64,000 bases of DNA from Datisca glomerata (Eukaryota > Streptophyta > Magnoliopsida > Cucurbitales > Datiscaceae). Shown piece after piece: positions 22,219-33,918 of the stretch; the first letter of the stretch is position 1; each line of letters begins with the position of its first letter. The notes under the pieces were generated by a model, which saw only the letters and a program-made list of their open reading frames with translations, did not search any database and was not told the DNA's origin. Where the stretch lies: positions 1 through 64,000 of the forward strand of contig QANY01011424.1 in NCBI GenBank assembly GCA_003255025.1. Reading direction: 5' to 3'. A program made the position numbers and the translations under genes.

Positions 22219-23146
22219 CACTATTGGAAAAATCACCTATTGCGGTGGCTTTTAAAAAGTTACGACGGTGGTTTTAACTGCCACAAAAAACTTATGCGGC
22301 GGTTCAACAACCGCAATGAATATTGTCGTTAAATGTCGGAAGACCGCCGTTAAATTGCGACCAATAATGGTGATTTTTTCTGATCTATACCATCGGTTAT
22401 AAACCGTTGACAAATGTGAGAAAATATAAGAAAAATATAGTGGCGGTTTTAAACCGCTACTATGTTCACACATTTAAAAAAAATTGAGAGTTGTAGCAGC
22501 AAAAATGTATGTTTGCTGCTCCAGAGAACAAAATACAAAATATACCAAATGCGCATTGTTGTGGCACTTGTTTTTTTTATCTCTATCATGTTTTCAAGCT
22601 CTGTTTTTAAACTAATTCTCATCATCATGGTCAAAATGTAGATTAAAATAAGCAAAACGTTTTGTGTATGAATTCGGTGTGAATTCTCAGCATTACAGTA
22701 TGAATTCTCGGCCATTACACAAAACAACTTAATACCCATTAATAGATTCGATATAACCAGTACACAAAACAATTTAACACTCATTACACAGATTCAATAG
22801 GACCATTAGTGCCGTCAGTAGAACCATTACACAGATTCATCCGGGCTTAAAGGGAAAACACCCAAAAATTATAGAAATCAGATCTTAAAAATTTCTACTC
22901 TTTTTCATAGATATGACCAATAATGGCGAGGAGCGACCATGAGTACCATGGTTGATTGCAGCACCGAGTCTCCTAAGAGGTGATTAGGGGGAAAACGTAA
23001 CTTCAAGGGTTTATGGAGGATTAGGGATTTAAAAGAATTTTTACGGCGGTTAACCTAAAACCACCAGTAAAATTGAACCATTTTTTGAGGCGATTTCCCC
23101 TTCTGTCGCCGTAAAACCACCGTCATACATTGATTTCCTTATAGTC
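22219..23146. mobile_element. Small CACTA-like non-autonomous element
   Basis: The left end CACTATTGGAAAAATCA pairs with the right end, which read inverted is GACTATAAGGAAATCA. Subterminal zones are full of inverted copies of a 'gcggt/accgc' motif (for example near 22,239, 22,295, 22,441 and 23,045), as expected for CACTA subterminal repeats. The length is about 930 bp and there is no transposase. The last base of the right end is C instead of G, and no 3-bp TSD matches. Confidence 0.6.
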
Positions 23147-26100
23147 AACGAGGATTACAAAATAATAAAAAATAATGAGTTAATCTTCATGTTTAACATT
23201 TCCCTATAGTTTTTATATTTTTCTCTAAAATAATAAGATCATCCTCTGATAATATGTTAAATCATCCACACAATCATAAAATTTAAACTATTGGGCACAT
23301 AAAAATTTAATCATTTGTTTATTTTTAAAACATATTTCTTAACTTCAATTTTTTAGACAAAGTTATTGGTGTTATGAATTCATACATATGCATAAGGATA
23401 TTCCAATTATGCTTATTGCTTGCAATAACATTAATGTTTATACCACAAATATAATATATAATAATAACAAGACATCATCTAAGTTTTTTTATTTTTGATA
23501 TAACCATCATATATAGTCAAAGACAAAAAAATAGGTGAATAAAAATTTGATCAAAATAAATTAAAATAGCATTGCATGGTAAGCATTGAAATTAATCATC
23601 ATATCTTTGCAAATTTTACATTTTGCGTTTGATCTAAATCATGAGTTTGGTCTCGATATCTATCCAAGTCTCATCCAACCAACTCCAATCCAATAATTAT
23701 AAAATATCAAGCTATAGCATAAAAGTAGAGTTTTTATGGTAGACTTGAGCAAAGAAAGATTGGCAGCAAGAAAATAGAAGTCATTAAGAATTAATTAAGA
23801 ATGAAATATAAAAAATCTAAAATCTAACACTATTCATCAATCCAAATCCATCCTGATGATCTTTAGATAAAATTCAATTTCTACTCTACTCATCAATCCA
23901 AATCCAAATCCAATCCAAGATGATTGTTACGGAAATTAATAATAATATAGAATTGACTATATAACAGATAAAAGCGATGTATGATATTTACAAAAAAAAC
24001 TGACTAATTATATTTATAGTAATGAAAGTTGATGTTTATTTATTTATTTGTTCTTTTTTTATAATGCTTAGTGAGATTAGCTTGTTAGTGTTGACTGTTT
24101 GCTTAAGAAAAGAAATCATTTCTTGGACTTCTTAATTAGAACATGAGAAATTTATGTTAAATCTGAACTGTCTATTTTTTAAAAAGATGATCATGATTCA
24201 ATTATAAAAAATAAAAAAGAAACAGAAAAACAAAATAGAAGAATGAAATTTTTTTCTGATGCCTCATTTAACATCTACTATTAACTCGGCAACGGACGCA
24301 TCGTGATTTCTCCAACGTAACCCCATAATTAAACTTGCACATTTTCTATGAGATAAGACATTTTATCTGCTTTATTGGTGATGAAAGAGATTTATTTGAA
24401 CAAAATTTCTCAAAAAATTTACAACCTTCAATTTTTTTTTAAATTTCACTTATAACCTCTCAATTTCATCTTTAAATTAAAGACGTTCATTAATTTAAAA
24501 AATGTTTCAAAAATGTCACTTAACTTTTATCGTCAATAAAAATGTACTTCTCTGTCAAATTTCTTATTAACTAACGTTAAAGTAGTTATGTATATGTGAT
24601 CACAATTATATCCTTCTTTAAATACCCCATTTCAGAATCATAAATTTACATTAAAATGCTTAGATCTAATTTACAGGGATTAAGATACCCTTTATATATT
24701 TTGTCACATAAAACCTTAGAAAATCCGAACATTCAACCGTAAATTTATGATTAAAAAGCAGGATATTTTGGAGACTTTAATGATCACGGTCATTGTACAT
24801 GATCATTTTAACGTGGAGGTAACATAAAAAATAATAGAGAGATGATTTTGAATGATGATTAAAGTTGAAAAACATAGAGAGTATACTGAGTCATGGGAGA
24901 TTATAATGCAGAAAACCCATATGATCTTTGGAGAGAATCTGCAGAGAAAATTAAGCAAGAAAATAAAAGGAAAGCTAGCAATACTGAGTCATGGGAGATT
25001 ATAATGCAGAAAACCCATATGAAACTGACCACTTTAATCTATACCAAAAGATACATTCAGTCACATAGGAAGATTGGAGTACATCAGTTTCCCCCCCTTT
25101 ATTTTATTCCCTTAGAATAACTTGTCACTATCAGGGAAAGTACCTATGTAATTCAACATTTTTCAACTTTCTATGGTCTGATTATATTTGAATATCTCTT
25201 TTTTTTTTTTGTTTTTTTTTTTGAAGTACAGATAGAGGACTCTTTCATACACTTGCTTGAGTTGGTAATTGTATCCCCCACACTGTCACCACATTCACTT
25301 TCTGTTATTCACTTACATCACATCTTATTATTTGAGCAATGAATTTGTCCACTCCAAGTAGCTAGCAGAGACTAGAGAGTACAATTTGAAAGATCTTAGT
25401 TATCTAATTTTAAATTTTCTAAATATGAATAAAAATTTCAACCCATATCCATCTCTCTTTTGTCAATTTTAAAATGTGAAGAAAAAACAGATCTCTAGAG
25501 ATTATTGTTTCTTTTTTTCAAGCAAAAAAGAAAATATATATATGAAATGTGGCCCAAAATCCACAATGACCTTCTTTTTACCTTTACCATATTCGCTTTC
25601 TTTTGGTAAAGTTTCAAATTTATTCCCAATCTATTAACTTAACACTTGTAATCAGCTAATTGTATAAGGGGAGAAGGGCATAAACTAAAAACCCACATTC
25701 CTCCAATTACTCTAGCAGATTAGTTGGAAGAAATTATGCATGAAGCTTCATGTCTTTTTCCCTCTAATCTATCTTATCTTAGTTTGTTTAATCAGCTAAT
25801 GTATAAAATTATGCTTAAAAAGTTACTCTTTCGTCATGAAAAACGAGTTGTAAAGATCAAATCTCGAATTACATGAAGGCAAAACATTATCATATATGAT
25901 AAATTAGACTAATAGCCATGGTCAAAAGAGTTGGCTACTTCAACTGAAACTTAAAATACAGTTAGTCCTACTCTATAGTCTGACCATTTGATTGACATCA
26001 CATGGATATATAGGAGGATATGCTTCATGGATGACTATTCAGGAGATATACGTTATATATTTATGTATCTTTTTCTTTTCATAAATCAAATTATTAACGC

Positions 26101-27201
26101 GTTAGTTAGATGTTAAAAATTAGAAGTAACAACAATTATTGGTAGCTTATATGACTTCACTCCAACACTCATTTAAGGATTATAATGCAATTAACAGAAT
26201 CTACATGACATAAAGAATCCAAATCCTACATCAACTCAATTATGGAGATTTTTTAGATTTTCATATACATGAATGAGTGATGAGATCAGGGAATACAAAT
26301 CCCATATCAGCGTAATAAAGAAACCCCATTCTTATTTCTTAATCAAAGTAAGCTTAAAAGGGTTCAAATGAATATAAATTTTCCAAATAGTTCTATTTTT
26401 GAATAAATCCAATTCATTTGTACATACTCAACCTTTCTTTAAAGCCTCCCAAATTGGTATGCTCCAATTATTGTTTAAATTGTGATATCATATGCTTCAC
26501 AGCTGCGTTTCTCACAGCAAGAAGAGCTCTTGATATTAGCATTTTAGTAAAATCTTACGTGGATATGATTATGAACTAGGGTGGTTTGGTATATGGGTAA
26601 GTTTTCAGATTCCTTGGAGATATCATTGAATTACCTAACAAATATAAAAGTAGGGAACTAACGAGAACTTCAGTAATCTCAACAATACAAATTTTTTATG
26701 AGTATTAGAAACTCTCCAAATTTGGACGTTATCCCGATTCCTGAAAATGATGAAGGAAAAAAATGGTTACTAAAATTGTCCCCAATAGACCCACTTATGT
26801 AATTGTCTACTCTTAATCTTTGTTTCTAAGGGCAAGATGATAATGTTGTATAAATTTACAACATATACACTATACACTCCATTTATTATCAGGCACAAAT
26901 TGATCTATAATTTCAGATATTTTGTCCTTGTCACGATTACTTTCCTATCATTTATTTCAGAGAGTGATTTTTTATAACCGTATACCAAATGGCCTATTCC
27001 GTTAAGGGGATTTAAGATGAACAAGCTACTAGTATTGTTTGAAATATGATGGGCTGACTGATAGTCACATTTCTTCTCAAAGTAGAAATAGAGGCAGAGG
27101 ATTGAAAATGAAAAAAAAATTAAACGGGGTGGGGGAGGCACATGCCTTATAGCGAATATGTCTAACTAGCATGTGTTAATTTTAAATCATTAATTACCCA
27201 A
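23147..27201. other. Gene-free AT-rich intergenic stretch
   Basis: No long open frame, tRNA or classified element was found. The notable structure is a perfect 42-bp direct repeat near 24,900. The open frames at 24,893-25,120 and 26,905-27,141 have no recognisable coding content. Confidence 0.5.
24883..25022. repeat. Perfect 42-bp direct repeat, copies 98 bp apart
   Basis: The segment starting ATACTGAGTCATGGGAG and ending ACCCATATGA occurs at 24,883-24,924 and again at 24,981-25,022 without a mismatch. The 56 bases between are purine-rich. The copies are too similar to be old. Confidence 0.9.
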
Positions 27202-27210
27202 TTTATAATA

Positions 27211-27391
27211 GAATAATTCTACGCCGATCAAGTAATTAACTAAATTTTAAGTGATCAAATGACGTGATAACCATTTATAAGTTATTTTGTCAAATCATTT
27301 TAATAAATCATAAAACATCAACCTATAAATTATTATCATATCACTTGGTACTTAAAATTTAATCAATTACTTGATCACTCTAGAATTATTA
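27211..27391. mobile_element. MITE with about 70-bp inverted arms and 9-bp TSD
   Basis: The element starts GAATAATTCTA and ends TAGAATTATTA. The arms pair over about 70 bp, including the GATCAAGTAATT block near 27,227 and its complement near 27,365. Both flanks are TTTATAATA (27,202-27,210 and 27,392-27,400), a perfect 9-bp TSD. That TSD length and the long arms point to a Mutator-like MITE. The AT-rich TSD makes chance agreement somewhat more likely. Confidence 0.75.
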
Positions 27392-27541
27392 TTTATAATA
27401 TTATGTTTGGTTGATGTACTACAATTTTGAATTGATTGGTGTTTTATGATAAATTATCAAAAAGATTGCTGATAAATGTTCTTTACCATGGAGAAGGACA
27501 ATCACTTATTGAATGTGGATATCCGAGATGATAAATTGGAA

Positions 27542-27740
27542 AGAGGTGTTAACCGGACCACTTTAGTCTGGGCCTGATCAGTTGGGAGGCAACAGGCCTG
27601 GACGGTCCATGGTTTGGTTTCTGGACTCTGTGAGGCAGGAATAACAGGCTGACACTAGACTGGCCTAACGAAGAAACATGTGAGCCCGACAGTGCCCTCC
27701 GAACGAATCCTGGAAAACAAGAGCCTGGCCGGGCTTCATG
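27542..27740. repeat. GC-rich repeat fragment, left copy
   Basis: About 200 bp from 'aaattggaaagaggtg' onward is similar in direct orientation to 30,203-30,418. Shared blocks include 'ggcctggac', 'atggtttggttt' and 'caggaataacagg'. The two copies flank block A, so they may be LTR or internal fragments of a gypsy element. Confidence 0.6.
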
Positions 27741-28721
27741 AAGACCAATTCATATTTCTATCCCCGGGCCGCCCGTTCTTGCAAGGGAAATTTAGGCATT
27801 TGAGTCATTTTTTAATACTTGTAACAGCACATGTGCATGTGAACTGATTATAAATCTAATTTATGAAATGTACTATATTTTACAATTATAATGTATTATT
27901 AAATTTATATGTGATTATTTTTTTAATGTATATTTATCAATCTTTGATATATAACTTAAACATATATATTCAAATATATATTAACTGATAAAAATTATAA
28001 CAAAAAAATATCAAATAGATAACTACACATTTAGATTATCATTTTAGAGACTGTACGAATAATACATGGACAATTGGCCATAGTTGTTTATACACAGATT
28101 CGCGATTTATATACTGTCGATATATTATATATTATGAATAATACGAATTATAAATAGATTGTACTTTACATAGAATATATTTGTATTTAAAAATAAAATA
28201 TTTTTATTGTCTTTAGTTATTGTTGTAATTATCATGATTATTATTATTGTTGTCGTCGTTGTAGTTACTTGAATATGAAAAATTACGAAACAATATAACT
28301 ATTTCCACAATTAATTGTTTGTGGGGTATTTTTTTTTCACAATTAGTGGGAGGTTATATATAAATGAGAATTTAACTAATTATTTTATTTAAGACTAATA
28401 CAATTAATAAGAGTCTGACACATGTATTTCTAAATGGTGTTATAGTATTAGTAAAAAAATTACATGAGGAAAGTTATCTAAAAATTATTCTCATAAACAT
28501 GCCTTTTAATATATTATAAATACTTTTGTTAAAGTGCCTATTCTTTAATTGTTTACGAGAATGAAAGGTTTTAATTGGCTTAAGTTAATTTATATAATGC
28601 TTTTACTATTATGCTCTTATTATCGGATAATATTGATTAGGTTTATATCTGCTGTTTTTAGAAAAGAGAAGCCGCCCCCTCTCTCATAATGAAACTGCCT
28701 CTCCCTCTCCCCCTTTCTTGT
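27741..28721. other. Gene-free AT-rich stretch
   Basis: Only AT-rich sequence with no coding frame. A pyrimidine-rich tract near 28,670-28,712 resembles a leader. Confidence 0.5.
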
Positions 28722-30037
28722 ACAAAATGTTCACAATCGACCAATTTCATATGAAGCTGTTTCTCAATTGTTTTGATTCAGATGTGGTAATAAAAAAATT
28801 TCTTCCTGAAATCTTGATGTAGAATCACAATTGATAAATTTTGAAGCTAAAATTTTCAGGTTATTTCATCTTCTTTGTGATTGCAAGAAATTATATGTCC
28901 TTATAGAGAATGCATTGGAATTTAATGATTCGATGTTGTAAATTAATATAGATGATTCTTTTATTTTTTTTCTCGAAAAAGATCTTAGATATTACAGATT
29001 CTTTTTAGGAATAATCTTGTGATTAACCGCTTATTGATACCATTCATTTTATGACTGTAAATTTTGTATATTCAGTTTTTTTTTAAATTTGTATGTTAAA
29101 TTTTAATGGAATATGTGATAGTTTTTTTATTTAATTGAGGTTAATACTATGTTTTATTGTGTCGAAACAAAGTGTTATGTTAGTTTGATCCTCTTATTTT
29201 GATTTAGGTTATTATATAATAATGAACTTACAAGGTCCATTACTTTTTTATTTTTCTATCTTAAATATCATATTGTGAACTTACTGAAACATCGAAAGAT
29301 TTTACCTCTATGTGCAAGACGTCCTATGTGTTGGCCAAAGAATAATAGGTATTTTGTATTGGTGAAACTAATAATATCTCAATTTTCAATTCAAATATAA
29401 GTTTGATTAACATTCCACGTTTTGAGAAATATTCATCCTAAAAAAAAGAAAATCCGAGTCTTTCTCTAAAGAAATGTCATGAGAAGCGCAAATGTATGAA
29501 ATCTTTCAACGAGATAAAATTAACAATCATGGTCTTTTTTAGAGCATAATAAGAAATCTTTGCAAGATTCTCGTGAAAGATAACGGTTGTGGTGATTTGA
29601 AGAATATACCTTAAGTATGTGTTTACTTGGATATGGATTTTATGCTATATAAATCACCATATATTTTAATTATTCATGATGTTTATCATTTTTTGAAATT
29701 TCAAGTTTGAATGAAAAATATAGTGAGAAGTTCATAAGGTGATCGTAACAAGAACATTGATAACAGCAAGAACCAAAGCTTGTGCTAGAAGTTCATGATT
29801 GTTATTTGTTATATAATTATATATTGTTTACTTATATACTGCGGAGTAATAATAATATATTACAAGTAAATAATCAAATACCATGAGTTTATAATTTTAT
29901 ATTGTTTGCACATAATAACATTTTTACGTTTTTGTTATATTTTTACGTTTTTACAACTCACCTGAATCCTTTGAAAAGCCTGCTTCCAAATACATGCAAT
30001 ATAAACTACAAGCATATGATTTATAGTATTTCTTTAT
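28722..30037. repeat. Block A, diverged duplicate of block B
   Basis: Three stretches match 45,847-48,521 in direct order: 28,722-29,030 with 45,847-46,155; 29,250-29,605 with 47,045-47,410; and 29,622-30,037 with 48,102-48,521. Landmarks include 'gagaatgcattggaattta' and 'gatgttgtaaattaatatag'. About 220 bp (29,031-29,249) has no counterpart in block B. The block has no long open frame, and what it derives from is unclear. Confidence 0.8.
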
Positions 30038-30202
30038 ATACTTGTAGCAATATATGTATACCTATAGAAACATAATTCAAGTATAAAGAAGATCTCATAA
30101 TATATACATCACCCCGAAATTTTTACGAACTACTATATCTATCCTCATAAAATTAGTATCAATCATCGGAATCATTCTATCTATCATTACTATCTTATTG
30201 AA

Positions 30203-30418
30203 CGATGGTAAATTGGAAATAATTGCTAACTAGACCACTTTGGGTTGAGCCTGAGATGGAGGTAAAAGGCCTGGACAGTCTATGGTTTGGTTTCCAGACT
30301 TTATGAAGCAGGAATAACAGGTCGACCACGGATTGGTTCGACGAAGAAGCATGTAAGCCTGACGCAGCCCGTCGAACAAATCCTTAAAAACACAAGCATG
30401 GTCAGGTTACATCACAAC
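30203..30418. repeat. GC-rich repeat fragment, right copy
   Basis: Direct repeat partner of 27,542-27,740. It lies directly upstream of the gypsy LTR at 30,419. Confidence 0.6.
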
Positions 30419-31113
30419 TCTTAAAGGCATTTTCCCAACCCCCAATGACACAGCGACACGTGTTGCGCCACAATAGGAAACTCCCTACGGCAACAAAAGA
30501 GCGAAATCGACCTCAGGTGGTAGGCCCTTATGGAGCTCGGGACGTACAAGGCCCGAGCTCATGGAAAATAGGAATAAGAGCGCAAGGAAAGCTCTGTCGA
30601 CCTCGAGCGCAAAGTCATCATTACCCGTCAAAGATGACGAACAAGGTGGTACTCCCTCCTAAGCCTGAGCGCCAAACCGCTCTAATCGTTGTGATCAAAT
30701 GGTAGGATAGCCTCCGTACCACCAACTTTATGTCAAATGTCATCTTCTTTCCATCCAATAAGTGCCAGGCAAGACATATTTTGTGTCCTACAAAGGCTTT
30801 GCTAACCATGACATAGAGGACTCATGTATAAATACTAACCCTAATCGTCAAAAGAGGTATGTGCATTGTCCCATAAGTACTTTATGCCGAGATAACGATC
30901 ATTTACTAACTTAGGCATCACAGGTCCTTAGGCGGGGCAACCACCCCCCGGTTCCTCGCCTTTTAGGTTCTTTGTCTGTGTTTTGCAGACGTTGAGGTCA
31001 CAATGAGATTCACACACGAATATGAGGACATTCAATAAAAAGAAAAGTTGATGTATGACCACCAAATTTAACAAGAAATTCCAATATCTGTACTGTTAAA
31101 GTTTTCAGCTACA
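30419..31113 (+). mobile_element. Ty3-gypsy 5' LTR
   Basis: It matches the LTR at 45,067-45,782 over its full length. Shared parts are the promoter segment with 'gtataaatact' at 30,827, the intron-like 'ttgcagacgttgaggt' region near 30,983, and the end 'ttcagctaca'. The 5' terminus is changed from TG to TC. A PBS follows, which makes this a 5' LTR. The open frames at 30,445-30,705 and 30,621-30,809 are not genes. Confidence 0.8.
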
Positions 31114-31117
31114 ATAG

Positions 31118-31137
31118 TTGGCGCCATCTGTGGGGAA
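31118..31137 (+). other. Primer-binding site of the gypsy element
   Basis: TTGGCGCCATCTGTGGGGAA lies four bases after the LTR. This form is characteristic of Tat/Athila-type plant gypsy elements. Directly after it, a 25-bp segment containing CCATCTGTGG.GAATGACTG is repeated once in tandem. Confidence 0.8.
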
Positions 31138-31161
31138 TGACTGTAAAGCCATCTGTGGAGA

Positions 31162-31476
31162 ATGACTGTAATAATATATTACACAGAGAAAATGGATCTG
31201 ATATTCAACGCCGAGGAAGTACGGGAGGAAAGGGAAGATTCATCGTTCCCTCTATCGGGCAAGACACTCATTAATTACCATTCTCACGAATACCCAACAA
31301 AGGAAGAAGGATACAGTGGTTGTAACTTTGATATAACCCAGAAAAAGAGGAAAGGAGTATTAGCCACCTCTCAAGTCATGACGGTATCTTGCATGAAAAT
31401 TGTCGCCCCTAGGGAAGTCAGGGCCACACTAAAGCCCGAGCTCGAGAGGCCGAGATCCCCCTTCGTAAGATTCTAG
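31162..31476 (+). pseudogene. Gypsy leader and gag start, truncated
   Basis: The open frame follows the PBS by 25 bases and has 104 codons. The first plausible gag methionine may be the one near 31,192, reading MDLIFNAEEVREERED. The frame stops at 31,476, eight bases before an Angela-like LTR, so the rest of the element is absent. No catalytic or zinc-binding motif is included. Its identity as gag is inferred from position, and the product would be non-functional. Confidence 0.45.
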
Positions 31477-31484
31477 TTTGGGCC

Positions 31485-33107
31485 TGTTGGTGATCGCAAT
31501 AAGCGCGGCGAAAATGTTTTAAAAAAATTAATAAATTGAATCTCTTAATAAAAAAAACAAAATTGCGCATCACTACGATAATAGAAAAATCTTTTTCTTT
31601 TATTGAAAACTATTTTCAATCAGTCAGGATCCATTATATACTTATAAGTTAAATCTACAACATACAAGGTTAGGAATCATATACCTCTTGTAGTCTAAAT
31701 CAAGCATGCTCATGAAACCGATCGATTCTCCATTCTCACGAAATCGTTCCAACGATCAGCAGACTCTGAGATTCACACCAAGAATTTCCAAGTCAATCCT
31801 CAACGTACTAGGACGTATGTGAGCACGTAGAATATAACGAAGACACTTTTCTATCTTTAGATGTACTCAACACATGAGATCTAGAGATTTTACTGAGAAT
31901 GACTTTTGTGATACAATTTTCTAAAATAATGTGAGGATGATTCTTTTAGAGATTTTGATTAACTTTTAACCGTAGAAAAATACTTTTTGAGAAATTGTGT
32001 TCTTCTCTCAACTCTTGATTGATGAAATGATTCTCTTGAACTGATCTGATTGATGCCATCAGAATAATATATGTATATCTTTGTTGATAATGGCAATACA
32101 GTATTGCACTCATACTACTGTAGTGTCACATGGCACTATAATAGTCCATGTCAATCTCTAATACCCAATTAGTAATTGGCATGTGATAATTACTGTAAAT
32201 TAAATATTTACTTTAATAAGATAAATATCTAGATGTGAGTTAATTCAAAATTAACATATATGATTATCTCTATCAACTAAATTATCTTTTATTTCACAAA
32301 TAACATATTTAGTTGATTCAAATTATTATATAATAATAATTTAATTACCTAATTCCACAAATTAGATATTCTATCTCACTAATCAATAAAAAGAAAAATA
32401 ATCGAGAATTACACACACACACATATAAATAATTCAATTAATGAATCACACATAATTATGATAATTATGTACTTGTCTCAGAATAAAATTTTTTTTATAA
32501 GTTAGTCATTTTCTCATGTCCTGAAACATTCACATCCTAGACTGCGTAGTATAGAGCTGACTTGGGGACCATAAACCCATAATCCTAAGCTCCAATAAAT
32601 CAGATTATTAATTAAATTTTTTAGTTAAATAATCTTGTTTATTAATTTCATTATCACTCCGCTATAAATATGGAATTGTACTTTTATAGATTATAGATTA
32701 TATTTACAGAATATTCCCATGTAGTCTACTAATATAATCTTTATGATAAATGACACATTGATAAAGATATTAATTCACATCAAACCAGTCATATATAATC
32801 TCATTATATAAAGTACTTTCACTAAAATGTCTATCCACATCAATGATCCGGATATAGATCATATGTATTCATAATTCTTAGTGAACCGTAATAGCAACCA
32901 TTCATTAAAAATTTCATACTTTAATATGTTTATTATCTATGATATTAATCCTCTCGTACTTATACAAAATCATAGTCTCATTAATGAATATAAAAATTTC
33001 AGATATTTATATAAACCATTCAACAATAATTTAAAAGAACAATGTAATCCTCATTAAATTTCATATCAAATGCCAATACAAATGCTTTGAGGGCATAAAC
33101 CCCAACA
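31485..33107 (-). mobile_element. 3' LTR of the Angela-like derivative
   Basis: This 1,623-bp LTR starts on the minus strand with TGTTGGGGTTTATGCCC and ends with 'gatcaccaaca'. It is the fullest copy of this LTR family in the window and the best reference for the copies at 10,157-11,095, 14,014-16,097, 46,435-47,027 and 62,907-64,000. Confidence 0.85.
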
Positions 33108-33300
33108 ATCTCCCACATGCCCTAAAGTAAATGTGGCATCTCTCTCAATCCCATGTTACGCATGTGACCCTCAAATGCATTCGCAGGGAGTGTCTTTGTA
33201 AAAGGATCAGCCATGTTCTGTTCTGACGCTAACTTCATAACAGTCACATTAATCTTCTTCCTCTTGTTACTTTTAACATCAGTGGAATAAGGTTTTTACT
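33108..33300 (-). pseudogene. RNase H 3' end of the Angela-like derivative
   Basis: It matches 11,108-11,215 closely, including 'tgtctttgtaaaaggatcagcca', which in reverse encodes the ADPFTK-type motif found at the end of copia RNase H. It is only a remnant. Confidence 0.7.
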
Positions 33301-33349
33301 CGACAACATTTACCTCGCCCTCTTTGCTCATTCTAAAGTTGATTGACTC

Positions 33350-33918
33350 AAAAGTCTACATTTCACTCAATAATTAAGTCATGCTGAATCACAACTTGTT
33401 CATAACCTAGTTGGCCGTGAATGCAAAAAAATTAGTGTGCGCGACTCAAGTATAATGCTAACTTGAGTACGATCATCAATGATCATCTCATGTACTTCTC
33501 CCTCGTGCATTATGTTGATCATATTCAAAACATGTTCTCGTATTGAAGTACCATTTCTCATTTTAGTTGTCATATAGCTCCATGATTTCATGCTTCATGA
33601 TGACTTTGATCAGACTGCTGCCCAAACATCAATTGTAGAGATTCCATAATCTCATAAGCAGACTCTATGCTTTCATGCTTGGTTCTCAGAACATCATTTC
33701 ATGCTCACAAGCATGTAGCACTTTGCCCTATTATTTGATATGATCCAAGCATCACACTTGTGCCTAACATTCTTAGCGGCATTAGCAGCAGGCTGCTCAA
33801 GACATTACTCAGTAAGAACGAACGTATGGTTCTAAAAGTTCATATTTGATTTTCAACAAATAAAATTATCACCATTCAATTTTTCAAGCGCGAGTAAAAC
33901 AGTATCAGGGTTGCCCAT
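33350..33918 (-). pseudogene. Copia gag, decayed
   Basis: Starting from an ATG at 33,918-33,916 (MGNPDTVLLALEKLNGDNF), the minus strand reads as a copia-type gag with blocks PAANAAKN, ESAYEIMESLQLMFGQQSDQ, MRNGTSIREHVLNMIN and IDDRTQVSIILES. Frameshifts and stops break it (for example TGA or TAA codons near 33,850 and 33,830). The longest open piece is at 33,400-33,591. No zinc knuckle remains, because the sequence jumps to the RNase H end. This gag type is what is missing from the element at 10-16 kb. Confidence 0.8.

Larger units (their letters stand above)
31485..33918 (-). mobile_element. Angela-like copia derivative with gag but almost no pol
   Basis: Order on the minus strand: gag from 33,918 down to about 33,350, then directly the last part of RNase H (about 33,290-33,120), a polypurine tract and the 3' LTR (31,485-33,107). 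Protease, integrase, RT and most of RNase H are missing. The deletion joins the gag 3' part to the RNase H 3' part. A 5' LTR was not recognised to the right. Confidence 0.75.

Noticed and set aside
24893..25120. 75-codon frame over the 42-bp repeat
   Set aside because: The repeat is read in different frames, no domain is recognisable and there are no gene signals.
26905..27141. 78-codon minus-strand frame starting with a proline run
   Set aside because: No family resemblance, no promoter context and low-complexity composition.
30445..30809. Open frames at the start of the gypsy LTR
   Set aside because: The matching LTR at 45 kb does not keep these frames open.
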